From NCBI RefSeq assembly GCF_017814945.1, contig NZ_JAGIPX010000018.1, positions 80,944 through 144,943 on the forward strand: 64,000 nt of DNA. Direction: 5' to 3'. This DNA is from Paraburkholderia sp. LEh10 (GTDB taxonomy: Bacteria; Pseudomonadota; Gammaproteobacteria; Burkholderiales; Burkholderiaceae). Position numbers and translations under genes: made by a program. Under the pieces are notes generated by a model. The model saw only the letters and a program-made list of their open reading frames with translations, was not told the origin of the DNA and made no database searches. Shown here piece after piece: positions 16,714 through 25,475 of this stretch (its first letter is position 1; each line of letters opens with the position of its first letter).

Positions 16714-17936
16714 CGAACGCGCCTGAAAATCAGTGATGTATTGATGCCGCCGAACGCGAAGTTGTTGCTCATCACGTATTCGGCGTCGATGTTGCGCGCT
16801 TCGCCACGGATGTAGTCGAGCGGCGCGCACGCGGGATCGATTTCCGTGAGGTTCAACGTCGGCGCATACCAGCTGCGCTTCATCATCTCGATCGTCCACC
16901 ATGCTTCGAGCGCGCCGCACGCGCCGAGCGTATGGCCGACATAGCTCTTCAGCGATGAAATCGGCATGCGCTCGCCGAAGGTCAGCGCCGTCGCCTGGCT
17001 CTCCGCGATGTCGCCGCGATCCGTCGACGTGCCGTGCGCGTTCACATACGCAATCGCGTTTGCGTCGAGCGTCGCGTCTTCGAGCGCGAGCTGCATCGCG
17101 CGCGCCATCGTGTCCGCTGTCGGCTGCGTCATGTGCGCGCCGTCCGAATTGCAGCCGAAGCCGACGATCTCCGCATGGATCGTCGCGCCGCGCGCCTTCG
17201 CATGCTCGTACTCTTCGAGCACGAGCGTCGCCGCGCCTTCGCCGACCACGAGGCCGTCGCGCTTCGCGTCGAACGGACGCGGCGTCAGATGCGGCTCGTC
17301 GTTGCGCGTGCTGGTCGCATAGAGCGTGTCGAACACGGCGACGGCGGGGCCCGACAGTTCCTCCGCGCCGCCCGCGAGCATCAGCGCCTGCTTGCCCGTC
17401 GCGATCGCTTCATACGCGTAGCCGATGGCCTGGCTGCCCGACGCGCACGCCGACGACGTCGGCACGATGCGGCCTTTCAGATCCCAGAACAGGCTCACGT
17501 TGACGGCTGTGGTGTGCGGCATCATCTGCACGTAGCTGTTCGACGTGACGTTGGTCATCACGCCCGTTTCGAGCATCGCGCCGAACGCGCGTATCGGCTC
17601 GACGGAACCCGACGACGATCCATATGCGACACCCATGCGGCCGTCCCTGATCGATGCAGCGCTGTCGAGACCCGCGTCCGCGAGCGCGAGCTCGCTCGCG
17701 CGCACCGCGTACATCGACACCGCGCCCATCGAGCGCGTCTTCTTGCGCGGCCAGCCAGCGGGCTGCGTGAACGCGGGCAGCGGACACGCGAGCCGCGTAT
17801 GCAGCGACTCGAAGCAGTCCCATTCCGGCATGCGGCGCACGGCATTGCGGCCCGCCTTCAATGCCGCTTCGATCTCGTCCCAGCGGCTGCCGAGCGCCGT
17901 GACGCCGCCCATGCCCGTAATGACGACGCGCTTCAT
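16710..17936 (-). CDS. Beta-ketoacyl-ACP synthase (aryl polyene, KS B)
   Basis: This ketosynthase of 408 residues is probably the main chain-elongating enzyme. Cys164 in SSACASGS, the canonical NAHGTST histidine and the SYVGHTLGACGA histidine are all present. The start MKRVVITGMGGVTALG is standard for FabF-like enzymes. It overlaps the ketoreductase stop by one base and the next KS by four. In known aryl polyene systems two KS-family proteins act as a heterodimer. Which partner pairs with which is not visible from sequence. Confidence 0.87.
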   Translation of the reverse strand: MKRVVITGMGGVTALGSRWDEIEAALKAGRNAVRRMPEWDCFESLHTRLACPLPAFTQPAGWPRKKTRSMGAVSMYAVRASELALADAGLDSAASIRDGRMGVAYGSSSGSVEPIRAFGAMLETGVMTNVTSNSYVQMMPHTTAVNVSLFWDLKGRIVPTSSACASGSQAIGYAYEAIATGKQALMLAGGAEELSGPAVAVFDTLYATSTRNDEPHLTPRPFDAKRDGLVVGEGAATLVLEEYEHAKARGATIHAEIVGFGCNSDGAHMTQPTADTMARAMQLALEDATLDANAIAYVNAHGTSTDRGDIAESQATALTFGERMPISSLKSYVGHTLGACGALEAWWTIEMMKRSWYAPTLNLTEIDPACAPLDYIRGEARNIDAEYVMSNNFAFGGINTSLIFRRVR

Positions 17937-18661
17937 CAGATCATCCCGCCATTGACGCCGATCACCTGGCGCGTCACATACGAGGCCGCGTCCGACATCA
18001 GGAAGCCGACCACCGCGGCCACCTCGGCCGGTTGACCGACACGGTTCATGGGCACGGTCTTCAATGCATGGTCGAGCGGCATCTCGTCGAGCATGCCCGT
18101 TTCGATCAGTCCGGGCGCCACGCAGTTGACCGTGATGTTGCGCGACGCGAGCTCGACGGCAAGCGCCTTGGTTGCGCCGATCAGTCCCGCTTTCGCCGCG
18201 CTGTAGTTCACCTGGCCGCGATTGCCGATCACGCCCGACACCGACGCGATCGTCACGATGCGTCCGCCGTTTTTCGCGCGGACCATCGGCATCGTCAGCG
18301 GATGGACCACGTTGTAAAACGCATCGAGCCCTGTTTCGATCACGACGTCCCAGTCTTCGTCGGTCAGCGCGGGAAAGGCGGCGTCGCGCGTCACGCCCGC
18401 GCTGCACACGATGCCGTAGTACGGGCCATGCGCGGCGACATCCGCTTCGAGCACTGCGCGGCACGCGGCGCGCTCGCGCACGTCGAACTGCAGCACGCGC
18501 GCCGAGCCGCCTTGCGCGGCGATGCCCGCCGTGACGGCCTCGGCTTCCGCGCGGCTCGCGCGGCAATTCACGGAAACAGCAAAGCCGTCCGCAGCCAGCT
18601 GATATGCAATCGCGCGGCCAATGCCACGGCTCGCGCCCGTTACGAGAACTCGCCGGCTCAT
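17936..18661 (-). CDS. 3-oxoacyl-ACP reductase (FabG-like)
   Basis: This short-chain dehydrogenase of 241 residues reduces the beta-keto group formed in each elongation round with NAD(P)H. It has the glycine-rich TGASRGIGRA near residues 8-17, the NCRAS cofactor region, the catalytic Ser in IASVSGVIG, and YSAAKAG with the catalytic Tyr and Lys. Its length is typical of FabG. The ATG overlaps the dehydratase stop by four bases. Confidence 0.92.
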   Translation of the reverse strand: MSRRVLVTGASRGIGRAIAYQLAADGFAVSVNCRASRAEAEAVTAGIAAQGGSARVLQFDVRERAACRAVLEADVAAHGPYYGIVCSAGVTRDAAFPALTDEDWDVVIETGLDAFYNVVHPLTMPMVRAKNGGRIVTIASVSGVIGNRGQVNYSAAKAGLIGATKALAVELASRNITVNCVAPGLIETGMLDEMPLDHALKTVPMNRVGQPAEVAAVVGFLMSDAASYVTRQVIGVNGGMI

Positions 18662-19140
18662 GAACTGACACTCCCCTCGATAAACGTCTGAAAATCGCCC
18701 GGTTGATAGACCTTGATGACGGCATCCGCGCAGCGCGCGCCGCGATGGTCGATCGTGCACTCGTACGCGCTGTGGCCCGCTTCGCTGCGCAGCACTTCCT
18801 GCACGTTGATCGTCAACTGCGCATCGCGCGCGAACGCGGCGACGTGCGCCTCGTAGCTGCGCGTGCCGAGCAGCACGCCGGGCCGCGCACGGCCGCCCGC
18901 GCGCATCGCGAGCAGCGCGATATGCGCGGCCACGCCCTGCGCCATCAGCTCGACGCCGATCCAGGCGGGCATCGCGCCGCTTTCATCCGCATACCATGCG
19001 TCGCCGCGCACGGCCGCATGGGCCGTCAGTGCTTCGTCGCTGATCGCGCTCACGCCGTCGATCAACAGCATCGTGCCGCAATGCGGCAGGATGCTGCTGA
19101 TGGGCGGAAATATCTCGTTGGTCCTGGGTATGGCCATCAT
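18658..19140 (-). CDS. 3-hydroxyacyl-ACP dehydratase (aryl polyene, hotdog fold)
   Basis: This protein of 160 residues resembles the ApeP-type dehydratase that forms the double bonds of the polyene. It contains LPHCGTMLLIDG near the start and PAWIGVELMAQGVAAH, which matches the FabZ-like hotdog helix with an acidic catalytic residue. Start choice is uncertain: ATG 19140 and its neighbour 19137 fit the family start, and an in-frame ATG at 19167 would add nine residues and close the gap to the upstream KS. Confidence 0.8.
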   Translation of the reverse strand: MMAIPRTNEIFPPISSILPHCGTMLLIDGVSAISDEALTAHAAVRGDAWYADESGAMPAWIGVELMAQGVAAHIALLAMRAGGRARPGVLLGTRSYEAHVAAFARDAQLTINVQEVLRSEAGHSAYECTIDHRGARCADAVIKVYQPGDFQTFIEGSVSS

Positions 19141-19177
19141 GTCGTTACGTTTGCTGCTTGATCGCATTCGATGCGCT

Positions 19178-20359
19178 TTACCGCGCGAGGATCAGGCTGA
19201 CATTGCTGCCGCCGAATGCGAACGAGTTGCTCATTACGTGCTGCGTGCCGCCGCGCGGAACGTGCCGCTCTTCCTGCACGAGATCGAGCGTCGGCAAGGC
19301 CGGGTCCGCTTCGCCATCCCATCGGTGGCGCGGCATCGCGATGTCGTCGCGTGCGAGCGTCAGCCACGCGAAGCCCAGTTCCGTCGCGCCCGCCGCGCCG
19401 AGCTGATGGCCCGTCAACGGCTTCGTGCCGCTCGCGGGCACGCCGTGCGCGAACACGCGCGACATCAGATGCGCTTCCATCTCGTCGTTCTTGCGCGTGG
19501 CCGTCGCATGCAGATTCACATACGCGATTGCGGACGCTTCGATGCCCGCGTCCTTCAACGCCGCGCGCAACGCAAGCTCGCCGCCGACGCCCCGCGGGTC
19601 CGGCGCGGACACATGATGCGCGTCGCTCGATTCACCCGCGCCCGCAAGACGCACTTCGCCTTCGTCGCGCGTCATCAGGAACACGGCTGCGCCTTCGCCG
19701 ACATTGATGCCGTTGCGGTTACGGCTCATCGGATTGGTGCGCGTGACGCTCGTCGATTCGAGCGACGCGAAGCCCTGCACCGTCAGCTCGCACAGCGTAT
19801 CGACGCCGCCGACGATCATCGCGTCGCACAGGCCCAGTTGCAGCAGACGGCGCGCCGATACGAACGCCTTGGCGCTCGACGTGCATGCCGTCGAGATCGT
19901 GAACGCCGGACCTTGCACGTCGAGCGCCGCGGCCGCGAACGGCGCGGCCGTGCCGATTTCCATCTGCCGGTAATTGAAGCTCTCGGGCAACTGGCCTGCT
20001 TGCGCCTGATGCACGAACGCGACTTCGGCTGCATCGATGCCCGATGTGCTCGTGCCGAGCACGACGCCGATGCGCTGCGAGCCATAGCGTTCGCGCGCCG
20101 CTTCGATCGCGGGGCGGATCTGGCCGAGCGCCGCGAGCAGCATGCGGTTGTTGCGGCAATCGAAGCGCTCGAGCCCATCGGGCGGCCCGATGTCGAGCGG
20201 CGTCGAGACGCGCCCGACGAACGCATCGCCGATGCCCGTGTGCGTCAGGCCCATGCCGGGCGACTGCGCGGCCGCCAGCGCGGGCACGATCGCGGCGACG
20301 TCGCCGCCGAGCGCATTGACCATGCCGAGCGCGTGCAGATAAACAGGGGGCAGCGTCAT
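19178..20359 (-). CDS. Beta-ketoacyl-ACP synthase (aryl polyene, KS C)
   Basis: This is a third complete ketosynthase, of 393 residues. Cys159 lies in STACTSSAK, the first His in NLHATAT and the second in PLTGHQLGAAGA. It has a long loop (FNYRQMEIGTAAPFAAAAL) like the separate KS found beside the exporter in aryl polyene clusters (ApeR-like). It may prime the chain or feed a distinct round of elongation. The ATG overlaps the MMPL exporter stop by four bases. Confidence 0.85.
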   Translation of the reverse strand: MTLPPVYLHALGMVNALGGDVAAIVPALAAAQSPGMGLTHTGIGDAFVGRVSTPLDIGPPDGLERFDCRNNRMLLAALGQIRPAIEAARERYGSQRIGVVLGTSTSGIDAAEVAFVHQAQAGQLPESFNYRQMEIGTAAPFAAAALDVQGPAFTISTACTSSAKAFVSARRLLQLGLCDAMIVGGVDTLCELTVQGFASLESTSVTRTNPMSRNRNGINVGEGAAVFLMTRDEGEVRLAGAGESSDAHHVSAPDPRGVGGELALRAALKDAGIEASAIAYVNLHATATRKNDEMEAHLMSRVFAHGVPASGTKPLTGHQLGAAGATELGFAWLTLARDDIAMPRHRWDGEADPALPTLDLVQEERHVPRGGTQHVMSNSFAFGGSNVSLILAR

Positions 20360-22773
20360 GCGACTCTCCTTTTCATGGACGGCATGCCGATCGGCGCTAG
20401 CAGCACCGAAACAAGGATGCCGAGCGCCAGCGTGGCGCCGAAACTCTTCAATGCGGGCATTGCGCTCAACGCCAGCATGCCGAATGACAGCAGCGTCGTC
20501 GCGGCCGACTGCAGCACGCCTGTCCAGACGGCGCCGAGATCGGCGTGCTCGCGCAGGCAGCCTTCGCGCAGGAACACCGCATAGTTTGCGCCGACGCCGA
20601 GCACCAGCATCAGCGCGAGGCAGTTGAACAGATTGAGCGGCACGCGTGCGTAGCCGAACGCGGCCAGCGTCACGCCAATCGCGAGCAGCACGGGCAGCGT
20701 CGTGGCCACGCCGCCGCGCGGCTGGTAGCGCGCGATCAGCAGCAGCATCACGAGCAGCAGCGCACCCGCGAGCCAGATGCCGCTGTCGACGCGATATGCG
20801 CCGAAAAGCTTCGACACGCTCGCGGCCTTGTCGACGAACACGACGCCTTCGACGGAACGCGCGGTCGCGATCAGCGTCGCGGTGTTTTCCGGCGTCACGC
20901 GCTGCGGGATCACGACGGCCGCGTAACCGTGTTCGCCGCGCGCCTCCACCGCGCCGAGCCAAAGGTGACGATAAGGCTGCGACCACGATGCGGCGAGCCA
21001 GCGCTCGACCGTCAAAGGCGCGGCGTTCGACTTCGCGTACGAAGCGAGCCACGCGTCGGCGACTTCATCGCGAAAGCCCGCTTGCAGCAACATCGAACGC
21101 AGTGCGGCGGGGTCGTCGAACACATGCTGCGCGAGCACGGCGCGAGCGTCGGCCTGGCGTTGCGCGGACGGCACGAACTGCGTCACCGATTGCCAGCCGT
21201 TCACCGATTGCGCGCCGCTCAACGCATCGAGCTTCGTGCCGAGCAGCTCCGCGCGTTGCAGGACGATGTCCTGCGTCGAACCGCGCACGACGAAGAACTG
21301 CGCGGTGTTATCGACGCCGATCGCATCGCGCACCTGGTCTTCCTGCGCGACCAGTGCGGGATCACGCTGGATCAGCAGATGGATGTCGTCGTCGCTCGTC
21401 AGACGCAGCCAGCCAGGAATCGACGCGAGCACGAGCACGCCCGCGACGATCCACGCGCGCTGCCCGCCGATCACGGCATGCCAGCGCGCGAGCAGCACGG
21501 CAGCGCGCATGAACAGGCGCCGTTGCGTGCGCCTGGGCCCCTTCACGAGCAGCACGGGCAGCAGCCACAGCACGGAGGCGAACGCCGTGCCGATGCCCGC
21601 GATCGCGAAGCACGCGATCTGCTTGAGCGCCGGGAACGGCACCCATGCGAGGATCGCGTAGCCGAGCAGGCTGGTCGCGAGCGCGACGCCGAGCGCGGGC
21701 CGCACCGAGCGCGCGCCGAGCCGCGCGTTCCAGCCGCCTCTTCCCGACCCTGCGCCGAGATAAACGACGAAATACTGAATCGAGTAATCGACGGCCTCGC
21801 CGATCAGGCTCGCGCCGAACACGAGCGTCAGCAGATGGAGCTTGCCGAACACGAGCATCGTGACGGCCAGCGCGCAGACGATGCCGAGCGCCGTCGACAG
21901 GAAGCCGAGCAGCAGCAGACGCGGCGAGCGGAACACCCACAGCATCAGCAGCGCAATGCCGCAAGCGGACGCGACGCCGATCAGATGCACTTCGCGCTCC
22001 GATGCGCTGCGCGCCGACTCCGCGTAGAACACCGCGCCCGTGCGCGCGACGCTCGCATCGGGATAAGCCGCCTTCAGCGACGCCTCGGCTTGCGCGGCCG
22101 CCGACGACACCGCGCGTTGTATCCGCGTTTCATACGCGGAGCCTGGCAGCGTCGTGACGACGAGCACGCTCGTCGTGTCGCCGCGATGCGAGACGAGCAT
22201 GTTGTCTTCGAGATCGAGACTCGACGTCGCGAGCGGCAAGCCGCTCAGCCAGTGTTCGAGCCAGCCGAACGGATCGTCCGCGAGCTGCGTCGCGAGCGGC
22301 CCGCGCAACGGGTTGTAGATGCGCTGCATCAGCGTGTCATGCAGCGGCGTGGTGGTGTTCGCGATGGCGTCGCGATCGTCGCGCGTCAACAGGCCGAAGC
22401 GGTACGGCATGTAGAGCGCGCCGATCTGCGACATGTCGAACGGCGGCAGCTCCGCCGTCGCCGATTCGAACGCGCCGCTTTTCGCGAGCGTCGCGCCGAA
22501 CTGCCTCGCCGCCGCTTTCGCATGATCGGCGTCTTTGCTCGTCACGAGAAACACCGTGCGATCGCCGAGCGCATTGGCGAGCGTATCGACGGCCTTTTCG
22601 GCGACAGGATCGGCTTCCGTAGCGGGCAGCAGCGCGAGCAGGTTCGTCTCCAGCGGCGACGGCCCGATGAAGCGATACGCGCAGTACAGCGAAGCGACGA
22701 GCGCCACCGCGAGCCACATGGCCCGCATGCCCCACAACTGCGCCGTCGTCCACTGTCGCGCCATCAGCATCAT
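20356..22773 (-). CDS. MMPL/RND-family exporter (aryl polyene)
   Basis: This large inner-membrane transporter of 805 residues belongs to the MMPL branch of the RND superfamily. It has an N-terminal membrane helix, a periplasmic domain (PLETNLLALLPATE), a first block of helices (GVASACGIALLMLWVFRS to about residue 430) and a second block after a second periplasmic domain (LAGALLLVMLLLIARYQ onward). It probably moves the lipid-linked pigment toward the outer membrane together with the adjacent LolA-like protein. It starts with two Met codons, the first overlapping the LolA-like stop by four bases. Confidence 0.87.
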   Translation of the reverse strand: MMLMARQWTTAQLWGMRAMWLAVALVASLYCAYRFIGPSPLETNLLALLPATEADPVAEKAVDTLANALGDRTVFLVTSKDADHAKAAARQFGATLAKSGAFESATAELPPFDMSQIGALYMPYRFGLLTRDDRDAIANTTTPLHDTLMQRIYNPLRGPLATQLADDPFGWLEHWLSGLPLATSSLDLEDNMLVSHRGDTTSVLVVTTLPGSAYETRIQRAVSSAAAQAEASLKAAYPDASVARTGAVFYAESARSASEREVHLIGVASACGIALLMLWVFRSPRLLLLGFLSTALGIVCALAVTMLVFGKLHLLTLVFGASLIGEAVDYSIQYFVVYLGAGSGRGGWNARLGARSVRPALGVALATSLLGYAILAWVPFPALKQIACFAIAGIGTAFASVLWLLPVLLVKGPRRTQRRLFMRAAVLLARWHAVIGGQRAWIVAGVLVLASIPGWLRLTSDDDIHLLIQRDPALVAQEDQVRDAIGVDNTAQFFVVRGSTQDIVLQRAELLGTKLDALSGAQSVNGWQSVTQFVPSAQRQADARAVLAQHVFDDPAALRSMLLQAGFRDEVADAWLASYAKSNAAPLTVERWLAASWSQPYRHLWLGAVEARGEHGYAAVVIPQRVTPENTATLIATARSVEGVVFVDKAASVSKLFGAYRVDSGIWLAGALLLVMLLLIARYQPRGGVATTLPVLLAIGVTLAAFGYARVPLNLFNCLALMLVLGVGANYAVFLREGCLREHADLGAVWTGVLQSAATTLLSFGMLALSAMPALKSFGATLALGILVSVLLAPIGMPSMKRRVA

Positions 22774-23456
22774 TGCGCTCCTAGCAGCGCGCGCTCGCCG
22801 GGCGCGAGATCGCTGATGGCTTCGCTCTTCGTGAATTCGATCTGCGTGACGTCGCCGTTTGCGAGCGCAATGCGCAGCGTCTGCAAGAATTCACCGCCCG
22901 TCATCTGCAAGCCCTTGATCGATTGCGCGAGTTGCGGCTGGTTCGGCTTCAGGTCGAGCTTCCATTGCGACGCGGCGCCCTGTGCGTCGACATCGAACTG
23001 CGAATACAGCGCGGACAGATCGCCGCCGAGCATCGCGCGCATCATCTTCGAGACCTGCGCGACGCCCCGCACGCCGTGGGCGCTCTTCGTATCGATGCGC
23101 TTGCCGTTCGGATCGACTTCGCTCACGCCCGCGTCGCCGATCACGTAGGTCGCCTTGTACGGCGTGTCGGTGCGCCAGATCACGCCGCGCTCGCGGAAGA
23201 ACACCAGCGTGCCCGTGCTGACGAGCGGCTGTTTCATCGCGGAGAGCGTCTGCGTCTGCGTGAACTGCGCGCGCACGCGTTGGGTCTGCGCAAGTCGCGA
23301 CGCGACCTGCGAGACGAGCGCGGCGTTGGCGCGCTGCGATTGATCGTGCGTCTGTCGATCCTGGGTCTGCGTTGCGGCATGTGTGGCCGTAAGCGGGCTC
23401 ACGCTCAAGGACACGCATGCCGCGATCGATGCGACGCGAAACGTCAGCGTGCCCAT
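22770..23456 (-). CDS. LolA-like outer-membrane lipoprotein carrier protein
   Basis: This secreted protein of 228 residues has a signal peptide (residues 1 to about 28, ending ATHAATQ). The LolA-type core includes VRAQFTQTQTLSAMKQPLVSTGTLVFFRERGVIWRTDTPY, which matches the start of LolA sheets. It presumably carries the hydrophobic aryl polyene lipid across the periplasm. LolA plus MMPL pairs are standard in aryl polyene clusters. It overlaps the thioesterase by 13 bp. Confidence 0.83.
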   Translation of the reverse strand: MGTLTFRVASIAACVSLSVSPLTATHAATQTQDRQTHDQSQRANAALVSQVASRLAQTQRVRAQFTQTQTLSAMKQPLVSTGTLVFFRERGVIWRTDTPYKATYVIGDAGVSEVDPNGKRIDTKSAHGVRGVAQVSKMMRAMLGGDLSALYSQFDVDAQGAASQWKLDLKPNQPQLAQSIKGLQMTGGEFLQTLRIALANGDVTQIEFTKSEAISDLAPGERALLGAQ

Positions 23457-23881
23457 GCGCGCTCCAGCTTGTCGAACACGACGGGCGGCGACACGAACTG
23501 CAATTCCTGCGTCGCGGCATCGACGGCGACCTGGATCGTGTAGCCCTTTGTCAGGCGCGTACCCGTTGCGCAATCGACGATTTCATAGCCTATTTTCAGG
23601 CGATTTTCGAATTCGAGCAGTTCGGTGCGCACGTCGATCCGCTGGCCGTAGGTCGCGGGCCGCACGTACTTCAGATGCGCTTCGACGATCGGCCACAGAT
23701 AGCCCGACGCCTGCATCTCGCGGTAGTCGTAGTCGAACGCGCGCAACAGCGCGGCGCGGCCGATCTCGAAGTACTTCAGATAGTGACCGTGCCAGCAGAC
23801 ATTCATCGCGTCGACATCGTGGAACGGCACTTCGACGATCGCGTTCGCCTTTAGCGTCTTGCCCTCGTGACGCTCATTCAT
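23444..23881 (-). CDS. Acyl thioesterase, 4-hydroxybenzoyl-CoA thioesterase type
   Basis: This hotdog-fold enzyme of 145 residues has the VPFHDVDAMNVCWHGHYLKYFEIGR motif of the YbgC/FadM family, including the catalytic Asp. It may release or edit acyl chains on ACP. The start is ATG 23881 (MNERHEGK), with GTG 23890 in frame upstream. It overlaps the ammonia-lyase stop by eight bases, which supports translational coupling. Confidence 0.83.
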   Translation of the reverse strand: MNERHEGKTLKANAIVEVPFHDVDAMNVCWHGHYLKYFEIGRAALLRAFDYDYREMQASGYLWPIVEAHLKYVRPATYGQRIDVRTELLEFENRLKIGYEIVDCATGTRLTKGYTIQVAVDAATQELQFVSPPVVFDKLERAWAR

Positions 23882-25475
23882 CACCCGCACCTCCCACGGC
23901 TTCGAGCAGCCCGCAATCGGCGATGCGCGCCGTCAGCGCGCGCAGATCGCGTTCGAGCGCGCGGTCTTCGTCGACGAACGGCGACAGCGCCGCGACCTCT
24001 TGCGCGAACGCGCGCAGCGGCGCGGGCACGAACGTCGCGTCATCGATCCGCATGCGCAGTTGCAGCGCCTGCACGGTCGCGAGCGTATGCGCGGCCGCGA
24101 CCTGCTCCGTCAGTTCGAGCACGCGCAGGCAGTCGCGCGCGGCGATCGTGCCCATGCTGACCTTGTCCTGGTTGTGCGCTTCCGTCGAGCGCGAGAACAC
24201 GCTCGCGGGCATCGTGTGCTTCAGCGCTTCCGCCGTCCATGCCGACGACGAAATCTGCACCGCCTTGAAGCCGTGATTGATCGGCGCGCGCGCCGAGGTC
24301 GCACCCGACAGGTTGCGCGGCAAGCCGTTGTTGAACTTGTCGTCGACGAGCAGCGCAAGCTGCCGGTCCATCAGATCCGCGAGATTCGCGACGGCGGTTT
24401 TCAGTGCATCCATCGCGAACGCGATATGGCCGCCGTAGAAGTTGCCGCCGTGCAGCACGCGCTCGCCGTCCGGGTCGATCAGCGGATTGTCGTTCGCGCT
24501 GTTCAACTCGTTCTCGACATCGCGGCGCACCCATGACAACGCATCGACGGCGACGCCGATCACATGTGGCGCGCAGCGGATCGAATAGCGGTCCTGCAGG
24601 CGATGGCCCGGTGCATCGTCGCGCCCCGCGAGGTCCGCGCGTATCCATGCGGCGGCTTCAGCCTGGCCCGCGTGTGGCTTCGCTTCGAAAATCAGCGCAT
24701 CGAAATGCGCGGCACGGCCATCGAGCGCGAGCGTCGATAGCGCCGTGAGACGCGCGGCAAGACGCGCGAGATGCGCGGCGCGCGCGAACGCGAGACACGC
24801 GAGGCCCGTCATCACGGCCGTGCCGTTCATCAGCGCGAGACCTTCCTTCGGCGCAAGCGCAAGCGGCGCATGGCCGAGCTGCGCCCAGACGCCCGCCGCA
24901 TCGCGCAGCGCGCCGTCGAACATCACGTCCCGTTCGCCGACGAGCGCGGCCGCCACATACGACAGCGGCGTCAGATCGCCGCTCGCGCCGACCGACCCTT
25001 CCGACGGAATGCGCGGCAGCACGCGATGATTGATCAGATCGGCGAGCCGTTCGAGCAGCACGGGCCGCACGCCGGAAAAGCCGTACGCGAGCGAGTTCAG
25101 GCGCGCGGCGATCACGGCGAGCGTTTGCGCATCGTCGAGATACGCGCCCATGCCGCAGCCGTGATAGCGCGTCAGTTGCAGCGGCAATGCTTCGACGAGT
25201 TCGATCGGCACATCGACGACGCACGCGTCGCCATAGCCGGTGTTCACGCCGTAGACCGTTTCCCCCGCCGCGAGATGCCGGCGCAGAAAATCCGCGCCGC
25301 GCTGGATACGCGAGCGCCATCCAGGATCGCCGCTCAGTGCGACGCGCGCGCGCCCCTTCGCAATCGCGACGACCTCTTCGATCGACAGCTTGCGTGCGCC
25401 GATCACCACCGCGCGCGGCGGCGCAGCTTGCGCTGCGTGAGCGCGCGTGGCGTCGATCAGATCATGTTCTGACAT
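23874..25475 (-). CDS. Aromatic amino-acid/histidine ammonia-lyase family enzyme
   Basis: This 533-residue enzyme eliminates ammonia from an aromatic amino acid. The MIO cofactor triad Ala164-Ser165-Gly166 lies in GSVGASGDLTPL, and the lid tyrosine in VYGVNTGYGDACV. The substrate-selectivity pair aligns to Tyr104-His105 in LTRYHGCG, differing from the His-Leu of tyrosine lyases and the Ser-His of HutH, so the substrate is uncertain. No hut genes are nearby, and the pigment context favours making a cinnamate- or coumarate-type starter for the polyene. The ATG overlaps the glycosyltransferase stop by 14 bp. Confidence 0.85.
   Translation of the reverse strand: MSEHDLIDATRAHAAQAAPPRAVVIGARKLSIEEVVAIAKGRARVALSGDPGWRSRIQRGADFLRRHLAAGETVYGVNTGYGDACVVDVPIELVEALPLQLTRYHGCGMGAYLDDAQTLAVIAARLNSLAYGFSGVRPVLLERLADLINHRVLPRIPSEGSVGASGDLTPLSYVAAALVGERDVMFDGALRDAAGVWAQLGHAPLALAPKEGLALMNGTAVMTGLACLAFARAAHLARLAARLTALSTLALDGRAAHFDALIFEAKPHAGQAEAAAWIRADLAGRDDAPGHRLQDRYSIRCAPHVIGVAVDALSWVRRDVENELNSANDNPLIDPDGERVLHGGNFYGGHIAFAMDALKTAVANLADLMDRQLALLVDDKFNNGLPRNLSGATSARAPINHGFKAVQISSSAWTAEALKHTMPASVFSRSTEAHNQDKVSMGTIAARDCLRVLELTEQVAAAHTLATVQALQLRMRIDDATFVPAPLRAFAQEVAALSPFVDEDRALERDLRALTARIADCGLLEAVGGAGDE

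Noticed and set aside
20545..23148. An 867-codon open frame on the plus strand
   Set aside because: It is antisense to the MMPL exporter and LolA-like gene and has only Arg/His-rich low-complexity sequence.
23874..25475. Histidine utilisation gene hutH
   Set aside because: No hutU, hutI or hutC is near, the gene is embedded in the pigment operon, and the selectivity pair is not Ser-His.
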